A stretch of 64,000 bases of DNA. Origin: Citrobacter braakii (lineage in GTDB: Bacteria > Pseudomonadota > Gammaproteobacteria > Enterobacterales > Enterobacteriaceae). The notes beneath the pieces are model-generated. The model was given only the letters and a program-made list of their open reading frames with translations. It ran no database searches and had not been told where the DNA came from. Where the stretch lies: assembly GCF_002075345.1 (NCBI RefSeq), contig NZ_NAEW01000001.1, forward strand, positions 372,001 through 436,000, written 5' to 3'. Made by a program: the position numbers and the translations under genes. Within the stretch, counting starts at the first letter, position 1, and each line of letters begins with the position of its first letter. This document shows, piece after piece, positions 20,649 through 30,420 of the stretch.

Positions 20649-20970
20649 ATGTGGATTTTATTTCAATCACTTAGGACATCATGTCCGAAAGTTTCCGAAA
20701 TTTGTCCGCATATCACAATTCGGGATTTCTTCGTTATACCACACTGCTTTTAACATTTACACTTCATTTGCGCAGAAAAAGATCAGATCGTGATGCCCAT
20801 TTTTTCCTGATCTCCAGGCGTATAGCCGGCTTATGTGCCAGCATTTCAGTTGTCACTAGTGCCCAGAGGTTTAGACTCACTTGTATCAATAGCGGTATAA
20901 TTATCCATCAATTGATGCCGTTTTGGCCCCTGATACATGGACTTAGTTTCTCAATAACGAGATATAAGAA

Positions 20971-22251
20971 ATGGAAAAGTTAAAAGAAAGACTCGTGATG
21001 GAGATTGGTAATGCTGAAGATCTCTCTGCAGCATTAAAACTATACACCAGTTTCTATCTATTAATCCCAGAGTATAAATTTGTCTTTTCATCGCCTAAAG
21101 GGCCATATCCAGGGTTTCAAACTAACAAGAAATTCAAGCATGGGGCGTCTATACGCTCTTTATTCAATGATGAAAATGTTTTCGTTATGGATCCTCAAAC
21201 CATAGAGGAAATGTTCAGCGATAAAGGACACTCCACATTTAAAATAGATTACTCAATATCTCTTGATAGCCAGGCATTAAGTTATCTCAGACCATATATC
21301 AATGGTAAAGTTTCTGGTCTGGATGATGACATCGAAGAAATATTTAAATTTATTTCTCATCAGAATACGCAGGTAGACTCTGTGTTATATGAACTGGAGA
21401 ACCTTAAAAATCTGGATGAGAAAGAGAATCACCATAAAATATTCGATAAGTTGATGGGTTACGAATTTATAAAAGATGTTGATCTCGTTAATTCAGGAAC
21501 CAGCGGAGTATTGACCTCAAAAATATCGCAAGGTGAGCTTTTTCTTAATACCGACAGACATTTTAGCTCACTGCTCACCAAAAACAAAGACTCTGAGTTC
21601 AGGCGTGCCTTAAGAGACAGGCACGATAGTATTTACGCTTATGTTCTTATGATGAGTATCATCCAAATCAAATCGCCTGCCAGATCGCTCAAAAATAAAT
21701 TGATCGAACTATTAAGTTTTGCTCACACCAAAGTATGCTTTTTGGCAACAAGAGAGTTAATTCTAGCGAGTGAGTTTTTTATACGAGGGACAGAATTTAG
21801 GTTTTTTAACAAAATACATAAAAAGTCGAAAAACATGTGGTCGGCATTACATGGTATGGCCTGGGATCTGACTCATTGTCGATATTTAGAGCAAGCACTT
21901 ACCTTCAATACAGGAAATGATGAGCGATATTTTTTCCCTGGAATATTGACTTGTGACAAAGGTTTTATTGAGGCGATGGAGCTCACGCCGCTTAAGGCCG
22001 TTGCATTTGATACCAAAGGTGGGCCGCCGTTGCTGTTTTATCATGAACATGATGTGATAAAAATTACCGGGGATATCCCTGCGGTTAATGATTTCTATCA
22101 GGAATTGTGTTGTAAACAGAAAAGAGAAGAAAGAGCTCGTGCGCGTAATGCACCCACTTATGACCTGCAATCTATAGTAGCTGAACTGGAAGCAGAACTG
22201 GAAGCTGTTGCGTTAGTACCTCGTCGACGCGTGGATAGCGTAGGACCGTGA
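20971..22251 (+). CDS. Accessory protein of unknown function at the sdsR locus
   Basis: 426-residue soluble-looking protein starting MEKLKERLVMEIGNAEDLSA; no signal peptide or membrane segment is evident. I do not recognise the family. Composition is rich in Lys, Ile, Asn, Phe and Ser, and the DNA is clearly A+T-richer than the flanking core genes. The middle (residues about 120-160) is acidic and helical; the C-terminus has a helical charged tail (KQKREERARARN, then LEAELEAVALVPRRR). The ribosome site is poor (AAGA), so the next Met (residue 10) is a possible start. It stands alone between sdsR and pphA, which are neighbours in E. coli, with partial copies of the SdsR terminator on both sides. 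Likely horizontally acquired. Confidence 0.72.
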   Translation: MEKLKERLVMEIGNAEDLSAALKLYTSFYLLIPEYKFVFSSPKGPYPGFQTNKKFKHGASIRSLFNDENVFVMDPQTIEEMFSDKGHSTFKIDYSISLDSQALSYLRPYINGKVSGLDDDIEEIFKFISHQNTQVDSVLYELENLKNLDEKENHHKIFDKLMGYEFIKDVDLVNSGTSGVLTSKISQGELFLNTDRHFSSLLTKNKDSEFRRALRDRHDSIYAYVLMMSIIQIKSPARSLKNKLIELLSFAHTKVCFLATRELILASEFFIRGTEFRFFNKIHKKSKNMWSALHGMAWDLTHCRYLEQALTFNTGNDERYFFPGILTCDKGFIEAMELTPLKAVAFDTKGGPPLLFYHEHDVIKITGDIPAVNDFYQELCCKQKREERARARNAPTYDLQSIVAELEAELEAVALVPRRRVDSVGP

Positions 22252-22277
22252 TGTATGATTCGGTCGCTCTGTTTTTT
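22243..22277 (+). repeat. Partial copy of the SdsR terminator at the far end of the accessory gene
   Basis: GGACCG (22243) and ATTCGGTC (22258-22265) followed by CTCTG and six T repeat, in the same order, the GGACCG and ATTCGGTC segments of the SdsR terminator (20616-20648), with a shorter spacer. It can also form a short hairpin with a T run that would end the accessory gene. Resembles a degraded attachment-site repeat. Confidence 0.45.
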
Positions 22278-22328
22278 ACTGCTATGGTTTAATTTAGAAC
22301 AGGGCAATATTTGTGTACAGGAGGTCAA

Positions 22329-22970
22329 ATGGGACTGCCTGACAATGCTTATCAAAGAGTGGAAGCGACGTGCTGGCGACATGTTTGGGTGGTCGGGGAT
22401 ATCCACGGTTGCTTCTCATTATTGATGGCGAAATTGCGCCTGTGTCATTTTGATCCGTGGCAGGACCTGCTGGTTTCAGTGGGGGATGTTATCGACCGCG
22501 GACCTGACAGTTTGCGTTGCCTGAAACTACTGCGTAAACGCTGGATTATCGCGGTCAGAGGGAATCATGAACAGATGGGGCTGGACGCGCTGGCAACCGG
22601 GGAGCAATTCCTGTGGTTTATGAATGGCGGTTCGTGGTTTGCGCAGGCGGAGCAGCCAGCGGCGAAAGCCGCTCTTGAAACGTGTCGGCAATTACCCTGG
22701 ATTCTGGAGCTGCGTTGCCAGAACGGCATACACGTTATTGCTCACGCAGATTACCCTGATGATAATTATCAGTGGCAAAAAGAGGTCGATTTACAGCGGG
22801 TACTGTGGGATCGCACAAGGCTGATGAATAAAGGCAACGGCATTCGCGGCGCGGATCACTTTTGGTTTGGCCATACGCCTCTGCGTCAGCGGCTGGATCA
22901 CGAGAATCTGCACTATATTGATACCGGTGTGGTGTTTGGCGGCGAGTTGACGCTGGTGCAACTGCAATAA
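22329..22970 (+). CDS. pphA: PphA, serine/threonine and tyrosine protein phosphatase 1
   Basis: Metallophosphatase of the PPP family, known in E. coli to link heat shock or misfolded envelope proteins to two-component signalling. The start MGLPDNAYQRVEATCWRHVW at 22329 has a consensus AGGAGG five bases upstream, giving 213 residues (218 in E. coli). Motifs GDIHGC, GDVIDRGPDS and RGNHEQM, plus HADYP and FGHTPLR, supply the dimetal and catalytic residues. The N-terminal 20 residues differ from E. coli. Convergent with yebW, with directly abutting stops. Confidence 0.93.
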   Translation: MGLPDNAYQRVEATCWRHVWVVGDIHGCFSLLMAKLRLCHFDPWQDLLVSVGDVIDRGPDSLRCLKLLRKRWIIAVRGNHEQMGLDALATGEQFLWFMNGGSWFAQAEQPAAKAALETCRQLPWILELRCQNGIHVIAHADYPDDNYQWQKEVDLQRVLWDRTRLMNKGNGIRGADHFWFGHTPLRQRLDHENLHYIDTGVVFGGELTLVQLQ

Positions 22971-23162
22971 TCAAAAATCGCTGTATTCCTGGGCCGGACG
23001 CCAGAAGCTGTCTATGTAGTCATCCGCGGGTAAACATCCGCCGTTACGAATACGCTGATCGTCCATCGATATCAGGCACTGCTGCTCAGTTTTGTAGACA
23101 TCAACAACGATATCTTCACAACCGCCACCCAGGTAGCACACAAAAAGAACCAGCGTGAACAT
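22971..23162 (-). CDS. yebW: YebW, small conserved protein
   Basis: 63-residue protein (MFTLVLFVCYLGGGCEDIVV) with a hydrophobic start and several cysteines (CYL, GGGC, QQC, GGC). Matches E. coli YebW over its length (ending WRPAQEYSDF). The start at 23162 has a GAGGA ribosome site on the minus strand. Function unknown. Confidence 0.85.
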   Translation of the reverse strand: MFTLVLFVCYLGGGCEDIVVDVYKTEQQCLISMDDQRIRNGGCLPADDYIDSFWRPAQEYSDF

Positions 23163-23235
23163 TCCATCCTCAAATGGTAAAGCCATAGCTGTAGTGTAGA
23201 AGATGTTGATAGATGAGGGAAATTAACCAAGAAAT

Positions 23236-23261
23236 AACCCGTCTGGCGACGGGTTCTTTTT
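23236..23261 (-). terminator. Hairpin downstream of yebV
   Basis: Perfect inverted repeat aacccgtc / gacgggtt with loop TGGC immediately downstream of yebV on the minus strand. The T run is stronger on the plus strand, so it may act in both directions. Confidence 0.55.
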
Positions 23262-23264
23262 GAA

Positions 23265-23501
23265 TCAGGCAAGGCGCATGATCCAGGCATCTGACTTACG
23301 ATCGTAGTGCTCGCGAAATAGAACTGAATGTTCTCCGTTAAGAAGCGCCGGGACGCTGGTGTCGGCATCCCAGGCATCAAGTTGCATGCATAAATCCGGA
23401 TCGGATTTACACGGAATGGTTAACGTTCGGTCCCCTGGCGATTCGCCATGTAACTCGGCGTCGTCGATTTCAATAGCGCCAATGCGCACACTGGTTTTCA
23501 T
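23265..23501 (-). CDS. yebV: YebV, small conserved protein
   Basis: 78-residue protein starting MKTSVRIGAIEIDDAELHGE; two adjacent ATG codons exist and the second gives the E. coli length. DUF1480 family, function unknown. Probably transcribed on its own upstream of yebW. Confidence 0.9.
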   Translation of the reverse strand: MKTSVRIGAIEIDDAELHGESPGDRTLTIPCKSDPDLCMQLDAWDADTSVPALLNGEHSVLFREHYDRKSDAWIMRLA

Positions 23502-23601
23502 CATCGTGCTCTCCGTTTATTTGCTGGTTGTGGTACGACCAGTTAGGCCGTCCATTTTTCAGCGTAGTCAACGTTAGCAAAAGCGCCAGTAAAAACGTGC
23601 G

Positions 23602-25023
23602 TTATCCTGTAAAGAGTTTGCCATCCCGGACCAGATCGCGCGGGTAGCTATTCTTTAATCGCGATCCAATACGTTTCGCCAGGCCAATCGGCTGATGCTG
23701 GAACGTAACCAGCACATCGTCGGTGGTCGGTGCGGTCTGCGGGTAGACATCCCGTCCGCGGTACCACTCTTCGGCTTCGGCAAGGGTCAGTTCAAACGCA
23801 TGGCTGTGATTTGTGCTGGCGAGAGCAATGACGGCTTCATGCTGCCAGCGGTACCCTTTATTGTGCGTTTCAGCGAGTTTGATGCCGAGTCGGGAAAAGC
23901 GGACTTTGCCGATCAGGGTTTCAATCTCGGTTGGGAACAGCCAAATCTCTTTATCACGCTGCCACAGGCGCAGAGTGTCTTCCCACTGCAATCCACAGGC
24001 GTTAGCGGCCTGAGTGACAAGCGCGGATTCACGTCCTTTAAGCGGGCTGAACGGGAAGTTACCGATTTTGTATTTTGGCGTCGGTAGTGCAGGGATCGCG
24101 GCAGTTTTGCGCAGACGCGCGACGAAAAAACCTTCACAATCGTAGATCTGCGGGAACACATGCAGGAATCCTTCCGGGGTCAGGGCGCGTTCAGCCTGCG
24201 GGAATAAATCGCCCAGTGGTAAAAACTCGACGGCGTCCGGGTAGGTCTCAATCAACCACTGCATAATGTCTTCATTTTCGTCACGGTTCAGCGTGCAGGT
24301 CGAGTAAACCAACGTGCCGCCGGGACGCAAGGCATGAAAGGCGCTGTCGAGAAGTTCACGCTGGGTTGCGGCAATTTCCAGATTACTTTCTGGCGACCAG
24401 TTTTTTAGCGCATCGGGATCTTTACGCACCACGCCTTCACCGGAACACGGGGCGTCCAGCAAAATGGCATCGAAGGCTTCTGGCAACGCTGCGCCAAATA
24501 CCCGCCCGTCAAAATGGGTTAGCGCGACATTGGCTATCCCGCATCGGCTGATATTGGCATGCAGGACTTTGACGCGACTGGCGGAAAACTCATTCGCCAG
24601 AATAGCACCCTGATTTTTCATTTTTGCGGCAATTTGCGTGGTTTTGGAGCCGGGGGCTGCCGCGACATCCATCACGCGATCCGGGGTGTTACCATCGGCA
24701 AACAGCGCGGCGACCGGCAGCATTGAGCTGGCTTCCTGAATATAAAACAGGCCGCTTAAATGTTCCGCGGTACTGCCGAGCGGTACTGACTTTTCATCAT
24801 CGCGTTCGATCCAGAAACCTTCAGCGCACCAGGGTATCGGAGTGAGCGACCAGTTGTAAGGTGCTGTCAGAGTGAGGAAGTCGGCAACGGAGATTTTCAG
24901 CGTATTGACGCGGATGCTGCGACGCAGCGGACGCTGGCAGGCAGCGAGAAAATCATCAAATGAGAGCGTGGAAGGCATTGCTTCACGCATTTGGTTTAGA
25001 AAGGCGTCGGGAAAATAAGCCAC
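23602..25023 (-). CDS. rsmF: RsmF, 16S rRNA m5C1407 methyltransferase
   Basis: SAM-dependent enzyme (YebU) that methylates C1407 of 16S rRNA. I place the start at a GTG (25023) just before [21 protein letters not shown], giving 473 residues; E. coli RsmF (about 479) begins a few residues earlier with MAQHTVYFPDAF, whose first residues are not conserved here. Further in-frame codons continue upstream to 25131 inside letB, but are not family-like. Visible: SAM motif [14 protein letters not shown], catalytic motifs LDAPCSGEG and YSTCTLN (the two cysteines), and a C-terminal PUA-like domain. Confidence 0.92.
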   Translation of the reverse strand: MAYFPDAFLNQMREAMPSTLSFDDFLAACQRPLRRSIRVNTLKISVADFLTLTAPYNWSLTPIPWCAEGFWIERDDEKSVPLGSTAEHLSGLFYIQEASSMLPVAALFADGNTPDRVMDVAAAPGSKTTQIAAKMKNQGAILANEFSASRVKVLHANISRCGIANVALTHFDGRVFGAALPEAFDAILLDAPCSGEGVVRKDPDALKNWSPESNLEIAATQRELLDSAFHALRPGGTLVYSTCTLNRDENEDIMQWLIETYPDAVEFLPLGDLFPQAERALTPEGFLHVFPQIYDCEGFFVARLRKTAAIPALPTPKYKIGNFPFSPLKGRESALVTQAANACGLQWEDTLRLWQRDKEIWLFPTEIETLIGKVRFSRLGIKLAETHNKGYRWQHEAVIALASTNHSHAFELTLAEAEEWYRGRDVYPQTAPTTDDVLVTFQHQPIGLAKRIGSRLKNSYPRDLVRDGKLFTG

Positions 25024-25106
25024 TTGGTACCACCGGCAAAAAAACAGGTGCGCAGTGTAGCATAAGTGCTCCGGCGCGAGTATGTACGCCGGAGCAAGGG
25101 GAGAGA

Positions 25107-27740
25107 TTAACGTGGCAGGGCGGTTCCCCATTCACGCCACTCTTTTGGTTCGCTTTCGAGCAGCAGGAAGTGTTTACCTGCCTGCGCTTTCGGGGCCAGC
25201 GGCGTACCCGGTGGCGTAGCGAAGGCGATTCCGCCGCGAATGAACTGATTGAAGGTACCGGTCTTCACGACGCCGCCGGTCAAACCAAAGTCGAGATTGT
25301 ATCCTGATGCCAGCCAGAACACGGAGTTGTTCCGCACCAGATGCTGATAGCGCTGGCTAATGCGCATCGCCACCATCACGCGGTCAGAAAGCGAGCCCAG
25401 CGTCAGCCCGGTGACGGTCCCCACTTCAATGCCTCTGAACAGGACTGGCGTACCGATATTCAGCGAACCCGCTTCCGGCGCTTCTACCACAATACTCAGA
25501 CCATCGAGGTAACGAGAGTCGGTAATGGTGGCTTCCTGCAGTTCAAAATCACGGCGCGGGTTACCGCGTCCTGGTTCAACGTTAATATACGGCTGTAAGA
25601 TCGTATCCAGATGCTCGACGCCTGCCGCTGAGATTTGCGGTGTGATCACGGAGAAGCGGGTACCGCTACGGGCAAAAGTCTGCACGTATTCCGGATACAA
25701 AACCGCTTTTGCCTGAACTTCGTTACGGGCGGTGATTAGCTCAAGCGTCTGGATCTGGCCGATATCGATCCCCAGGTAGCGAATTGGCATGCCGGCCGCG
25801 AGTTTACCGGCATCGAACGCGTGCAGGGTTATCTGGCCGCCCACCGCACGCGCGGCAGTTTCGGAAGCATACAGAATACGCTTGTCGCCTTTGCGTTGGC
25901 TGGCGCTGGCGCCGCTGAGGTTATCGAAGCTAATCGCCCCTTTGAGCGCTCGCGACAGGGGAGATGCCTGTACGGTCAATCCGCTACCGTTAAGCTGAAC
26001 CTTTGCCCCGCCTTCGGCCCAGAATACGCTGTTGCTGGTCAGCAGGTTGCGATATTCCGGTTTGATATGCAGATCGATATCAAACGCATCGGCGCGTGGG
26101 CGAACGCTAATCACTTCACCGACCTCGAATTTGCGGTATAACACCACCGAACCGGCCTGCACATCAGGCAGCGTTTCGGCGCTCAGGCTGAGCGTGGTAG
26201 TTGGCAGATCGCTCAGGCTGTTTTCAATCGCTTTTTCCAGGTTGGCATACAGCGGGTAGCTTTTTTTCATTTCACCCTTGGTACCGGGCAAAATACGAAT
26301 GCCGCCGCTGAGCCATTCGCTGGCGCTGGCGCCAAGGAATTCCACGCCATCAAGCCCGACCTTGACGTCAACGCGGCTGTTGACCACAAACTTACTGTCA
26401 CCTTGCACCAGGGCGCGATGCTGTGGTTCGATGGCAACGGTAAATGAGACACCTTTGCCAGAGAGCGTGCGATCAATCACCTGACCGACCTGTACGCCGT
26501 GAAGAATCAGCGGCTGACCGGCATCAATACCGTAACTCTCCGGCGCGGTCAGCGTAAGCGTCATGACGCCCGGATCGTGTAACAACGACTTCTCAGCAGG
26601 AATAACCGCAAACTGGTTACGCGGCTCGCCCTCGCCAGGAACCAGCTCGAAAGTTTTGCCAGTCAGTAGCGAACTGATATTGGCATCGTTTAACGATAAT
26701 TTAGGGCTGTGTAATTCAATCCGCGTATTGTCGCGCAGCAGCGTTACGACGCTGGGATCGACCGTCATTTCGCCGGTCACTTTACCGCCCGGATTTAAAT
26801 CCAGTTTGGTCAGTTGCCCGACTTCTAATCCTTGATACATCAGCGACGTTGAGCCGGCCTTGAGTCCATCGCCGCTGGGTAAATCAAGCTTGACGATCAC
26901 TCCCCGCTGGCTGTGCGCGAGATCCTGATACAAACCAAACGTGTCATCGGCCACCGCGGGTTTAGAGTCTTCGGGCGAATCAAAAGCAATGGCGCCATTG
27001 ACCAGCGCCGCCAGACTCTCCAGCTTGATCTTCGCTCCGCTGAGGCTGACATCCGCATTCACACCGGACACGTTCCAGAAACGGCTGCCTTTTTTCACCA
27101 GGTTGGTAAAGCGACGTTCGATCAGCACGTCGATGGTTACGCCCTGATGATTTGGGTTGATGGTGTAGTCATACACCCGGCCCACCGGAATCTTGCGGAA
27201 ATAAACCAGCGAACCGCTATTGAGCGACCCGAGGTCAGGGGCGCGCAGGTGCAGCATCAAATCGCCATTATCCAGACGATATTTGGGCTGCGTATCGAGG
27301 GCGACGAAATGATCTTCCGGCTCGCCGGTTCCGGGCATCATGCCGATATAGTTGCCGCCAACCAACGCATCCAGGCCAGAAACCCCCGCCAGCGACGCTT
27401 TCGGCGTGACCAACCAGAACTGGGTATCTTTGCGCAGAGCATCTTTCATGGTCGATTTGATGCTGACGCGTACTTCAATTTTGCGTAGATCTTCGCTGAG
27501 GTTGATATCATGCACGGTGCCCACTTCAACGCCCTGATAACGAACGGGAGTACGGCCCGGCACAATGCCGTCAGCAGACATAAAGTCAATGGTTACGGTA
27601 TTGCCGCGATCTTCATAGCTTCCCCAGATAAGCCATCCTGCAATCATCAGCGCGATGAAAGGCAGCAGCCAGAATGGAGAGATACGGCGTTTAGTTTTAA
27701 TCTGCGCTTCAGTCTGCGAAGCGGGCGTTTCCTGACTCAT
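25107..27740 (-). CDS. letB: LetB, seven-MCE-domain lipid transport tunnel protein
   Basis: Periplasm-spanning protein (YebT/MAM7) that forms a stacked hexameric tube for lipid movement between inner and outer membranes. The start [19 protein letters not shown] at 27740 gives 877 residues, identical to E. coli. One N-terminal transmembrane helix ([17 protein letters not shown], residues about 23-39) is followed by seven repeated MCE domains, each recognisable by G-x-PVxYxGVEVG-type strands (for example [42 protein letters not shown]). Overlaps letA by 32 bases: an operon. Confidence 0.97.
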   Translation of the reverse strand: MSQETPASQTEAQIKTKRRISPFWLLPFIALMIAGWLIWGSYEDRGNTVTIDFMSADGIVPGRTPVRYQGVEVGTVHDINLSEDLRKIEVRVSIKSTMKDALRKDTQFWLVTPKASLAGVSGLDALVGGNYIGMMPGTGEPEDHFVALDTQPKYRLDNGDLMLHLRAPDLGSLNSGSLVYFRKIPVGRVYDYTINPNHQGVTIDVLIERRFTNLVKKGSRFWNVSGVNADVSLSGAKIKLESLAALVNGAIAFDSPEDSKPAVADDTFGLYQDLAHSQRGVIVKLDLPSGDGLKAGSTSLMYQGLEVGQLTKLDLNPGGKVTGEMTVDPSVVTLLRDNTRIELHSPKLSLNDANISSLLTGKTFELVPGEGEPRNQFAVIPAEKSLLHDPGVMTLTLTAPESYGIDAGQPLILHGVQVGQVIDRTLSGKGVSFTVAIEPQHRALVQGDSKFVVNSRVDVKVGLDGVEFLGASASEWLSGGIRILPGTKGEMKKSYPLYANLEKAIENSLSDLPTTTLSLSAETLPDVQAGSVVLYRKFEVGEVISVRPRADAFDIDLHIKPEYRNLLTSNSVFWAEGGAKVQLNGSGLTVQASPLSRALKGAISFDNLSGASASQRKGDKRILYASETAARAVGGQITLHAFDAGKLAAGMPIRYLGIDIGQIQTLELITARNEVQAKAVLYPEYVQTFARSGTRFSVITPQISAAGVEHLDTILQPYINVEPGRGNPRRDFELQEATITDSRYLDGLSIVVEAPEAGSLNIGTPVLFRGIEVGTVTGLTLGSLSDRVMVAMRISQRYQHLVRNNSVFWLASGYNLDFGLTGGVVKTGTFNQFIRGGIAFATPPGTPLAPKAQAGKHFLLLESEPKEWREWGTALPR

Positions 27741-28992
27741 GTGCATCCCAAAGTAAGCGGCTGTCCAGCCATTCCACAGCAAGAATAGTCAATATTACCG
27801 CTGCGCCGAAATAAAACGCAGCTGGCCCCATAGTAAAAGCAAGTATCTGATCGCGATTAATCAGCGACATGGTTAAAGCGATAACAAAGAGATCCAGCAT
27901 CGACCAGCGACCAATCCAGGTCACCATACGCAGCAGTTTGATGCGGGTACGCAATCCTTGTTCACATCTAAAATGGATGCTGATGAGCAACGTAAACATC
28001 ACAATCACTTTGGTGAATGGAACCAGAATACTGGCGATAAAAACAATCGCCGCTACGCCAACGTTGCTGTTCGCCAGGGACATTATGCCTGACAGGATCG
28101 TGTCTTCCTGGCGGCCGCCATTGACATAAATTACCGAGATGGGCAGCAGATTAGCAGGCAAAAGCAGGACGATCGAGGCCAGCAGAGCAGCCCAACACTT
28201 TTGGATACTTTGATTCCTGCGCCAGCGCAACGGGATATGACAGCGAGGGCAGCGACCTCGGGCGTCCGGATAACCTGTAAAGTGGCAGCCGAGGCAGACG
28301 CGGAGTTTTTCATCGGGCCGACGGGCTGGTCTTTGCGGGTAGAAACGGTCCCAAAGCTGCTCAACGTTAAGGTGCGACAGCGTCAAAACACTGAGGATCA
28401 CCAGCGCAATAAAAGCAAACAGACCTACACCGGGTTGCAAAAAAGCATAGTCCTGAACTTTGATTGATGCGACGCCAATGCCCACCAGATAGATATCAAG
28501 CATCACCCACTCTTTGAGCCTTTCCAGCATTAGCAGCACTGGGCGCAGGTTCATCCCAAGAATATTGCCAAACCACAGATAAGCGATTGAGGTCACGAGA
28601 ATGATGGGCGCGCCGGCAACGCAAAAGAGTACAAAGGATGCGGTGAGTGGGTCGCCTTGTCGGGTCATTTGCCAGATGCCTTGCAGCACATTGGCGTCAA
28701 TGCGCACACCTAATAAATAGATGTGCAGGAGCGGTTCTCCCCAGGCAAAGGGCATCAGCAGCAGCATGGTGAAAGCCATAGCCGCCAGTCGTGTTAATGA
28801 CCAGTCGCGTCCGTCACGAATTTTTGCCTGACAGCGTGGGCAAAATGCACTTTGGTGCGAACGCATTTTAGGCAAGCTAAAGATCAGGTCACATTCAGGG
28901 CAACGATGGTAATGCGCACGAGGGAGGGCATCACCAATGGACCTGATGGCTATTTTTTTAGTCGGCGTGATGCGTGGTGTCGTTAAGGCCAT
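27709..28992 (-). CDS. letA: LetA, inner membrane partner of LetB
   Basis: 427-residue PqiA-type membrane protein (YebS) working with LetB in lipid transport. Two zinc-ribbon modules are visible as CxxC pairs: CPECDLIF with CPRCQAKI (N-terminus) and CLGCHFTG with CPRCHIPL (middle). Each precedes a block of four hydrophobic helices. Same length as E. coli. First gene of letA-letB, probably continuing to rsmF. Confidence 0.96.
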   Translation of the reverse strand: MALTTPRITPTKKIAIRSIGDALPRAHYHRCPECDLIFSLPKMRSHQSAFCPRCQAKIRDGRDWSLTRLAAMAFTMLLLMPFAWGEPLLHIYLLGVRIDANVLQGIWQMTRQGDPLTASFVLFCVAGAPIILVTSIAYLWFGNILGMNLRPVLLMLERLKEWVMLDIYLVGIGVASIKVQDYAFLQPGVGLFAFIALVILSVLTLSHLNVEQLWDRFYPQRPARRPDEKLRVCLGCHFTGYPDARGRCPRCHIPLRWRRNQSIQKCWAALLASIVLLLPANLLPISVIYVNGGRQEDTILSGIMSLANSNVGVAAIVFIASILVPFTKVIVMFTLLISIHFRCEQGLRTRIKLLRMVTWIGRWSMLDLFVIALTMSLINRDQILAFTMGPAAFYFGAAVILTILAVEWLDSRLLWDAHESGNARFAD

Positions 28993-29120
28993 GTATCGCG
29001 AATCAAATTGTTGAAGTAATGTTATCTTAACTCATGACGGGAATGATCTTGAGCATTAACGCATTTAATGTTTATTTTAGTAGGCTGCAGCTTTAAGTAA
29101 GACAACTAAGTGATTACATA

Positions 29121-29618
29121 ATGAACAAAACAGAGCTATACACGGATCTGAACCGTGACTTTCAGGCATTAATGGCAGGTGAAACCAGTTTTCTGGCAAC
29201 GCTGGCAAATACCAGCGCGTTGTTGTACGAACGTCTTGCAGAAGTGAACTGGGCCGGTTTTTATCTGCTCGAAAACGATACGCTGGTGTTGGGGCCTTTC
29301 CAGGGAAAAATCGCCTGCGTGCGGATCCCGGTAGGACGCGGGGTGTGTGGGACCGCAGTAGCGCAGAACCAGGTTCAGCGCATTGAGGACGTTCATGCTT
29401 TTGACGGACACATCGCATGTGATGCCGCCAGCAACGCTGAAATCGTCCTGCCAATCACCGTCGAAAATCAGATAATCGGCGTGCTGGATATCGATAGCAC
29501 GGCGTTTGGCCGCTTTACTGACGAGGATGAACAGGGGCTGCGAACGCTGGTGGCACAGCTTGAAACCGTGCTTGCAACGACGGATTACAAAAAATTCTTT
29601 GCGCGCGTCGCAGGATAA
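29121..29618 (+). CDS. msrC: MsrC, free methionine-R-sulfoxide reductase
   Basis: GAF-domain enzyme (YebR) that reduces free methionine-(R)-sulfoxide. 165 residues in one GAF domain; catalytic and resolving cysteines are C66 (KIACVRIP), C76 (GRGVCGTA) and C100 (HIACDAAS), spaced as in the family. Divergent from letA, upstream of proQ-prc. Confidence 0.95.
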   Translation: MNKTELYTDLNRDFQALMAGETSFLATLANTSALLYERLAEVNWAGFYLLENDTLVLGPFQGKIACVRIPVGRGVCGTAVAQNQVQRIEDVHAFDGHIACDAASNAEIVLPITVENQIIGVLDIDSTAFGRFTDEDEQGLRTLVAQLETVLATTDYKKFFARVAG

Positions 29619-29714
29619 TCAACGGATAACGTAGCAATTACTGATGACGTCATTATAATGTCGCCTGTTCATGCCTGCGCTTGTTGGCTACGTCCGTTGT
29701 AATCAGGAAATTTC

Positions 29715-30401
29715 ATGGAAAATCAACCTAAGTTGAATAGCAGTAAAGAAGTCATCGCGTTTCTGGCCGAACGCTTCCCGCAGTGTTTTAGTGCGGAAGG
29801 CGAAGCGCGCCCACTGAAAATTGGCATTTTTCAGGATCTGGTAGAGCGTGTTGAGGGCGAAATGAACCTCAGCAAGACGCAGCTCCGCTCTGCCTTACGT
29901 CTCTATACTTCAAGCTGGCGCTATCTGTATGGCGTTAAATTGGGCGCAACGCGTGTTGATCTCGACGGCAACCCTTGTGGTGAGCTGGATGAGCAGCACG
30001 TTGAACATGCTCGCAAACAGCTGGAAGAAGCTAAAGCCCGCGTTCAGGCGCAACGTGCAGAGCAACAGGCGAAAAAACGCGAAGCAGCCGCTGCTGCCGG
30101 TGAAAAAGAAGACGCACCGCGTCGCGAGCGTAAGCCGCGTCCTGCACCGCGTCGTAAAGAAGGCGCTGAGCGTAAACCTCGCGCTGAGAAACCAGCAGCA
30201 AAAGCACCGCGTGCTCCTCGTGAAGAACAGCATACCCCGGTATCTGATATTTCAGTACTGACGGTAGGGCAGTCTCTGAAGGTGAAAGCAGGTAATAATG
30301 CGATGGATGCCACCGTATTAGAAATCACCAAAGATGGCGTCCGTGTACAGCTGAATTCGGGTATGTCTTTGATTGTACGCGCAGAACACCTGGTGTTCTG
30401 A
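29715..30401 (+). CDS. proQ: ProQ, RNA chaperone
   Basis: Global RNA-binding protein that stabilises sRNAs and mRNA 3' ends and supports ProP. 228 residues: N-terminal FinO/ProQ domain (to about residue 120), a long basic Lys/Arg/Ala/Pro linker ([20 protein letters not shown] onward), and a C-terminal Tudor-like domain ([20 protein letters not shown]). Nineteen bases before prc, with which it is co-transcribed in E. coli. Confidence 0.97.
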   Translation: MENQPKLNSSKEVIAFLAERFPQCFSAEGEARPLKIGIFQDLVERVEGEMNLSKTQLRSALRLYTSSWRYLYGVKLGATRVDLDGNPCGELDEQHVEHARKQLEEAKARVQAQRAEQQAKKREAAAAAGEKEDAPRRERKPRPAPRRKEGAERKPRAEKPAAKAPRAPREEQHTPVSDISVLTVGQSLKVKAGNNAMDATVLEITKDGVRVQLNSGMSLIVRAEHLVF

Positions 30402-30420
30402 AACGGAGGCCAGGCCTGGC

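Larger units (their letters stand above)
20421..20660 (-). ncRNA. sraC: SraC (RyeA), antisense RNA opposite SdsR
   Basis: In E. coli and Salmonella a longer RNA (about 250 nt) runs opposite SdsR and fully overlaps it. The same arrangement is inferred here: the SdsR sequence is conserved and the hairpin at 20423-20459 supplies a minus-strand terminator. I did not locate the SraC promoter; the 5' end near 20660 is an estimate. Confidence 0.5.
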
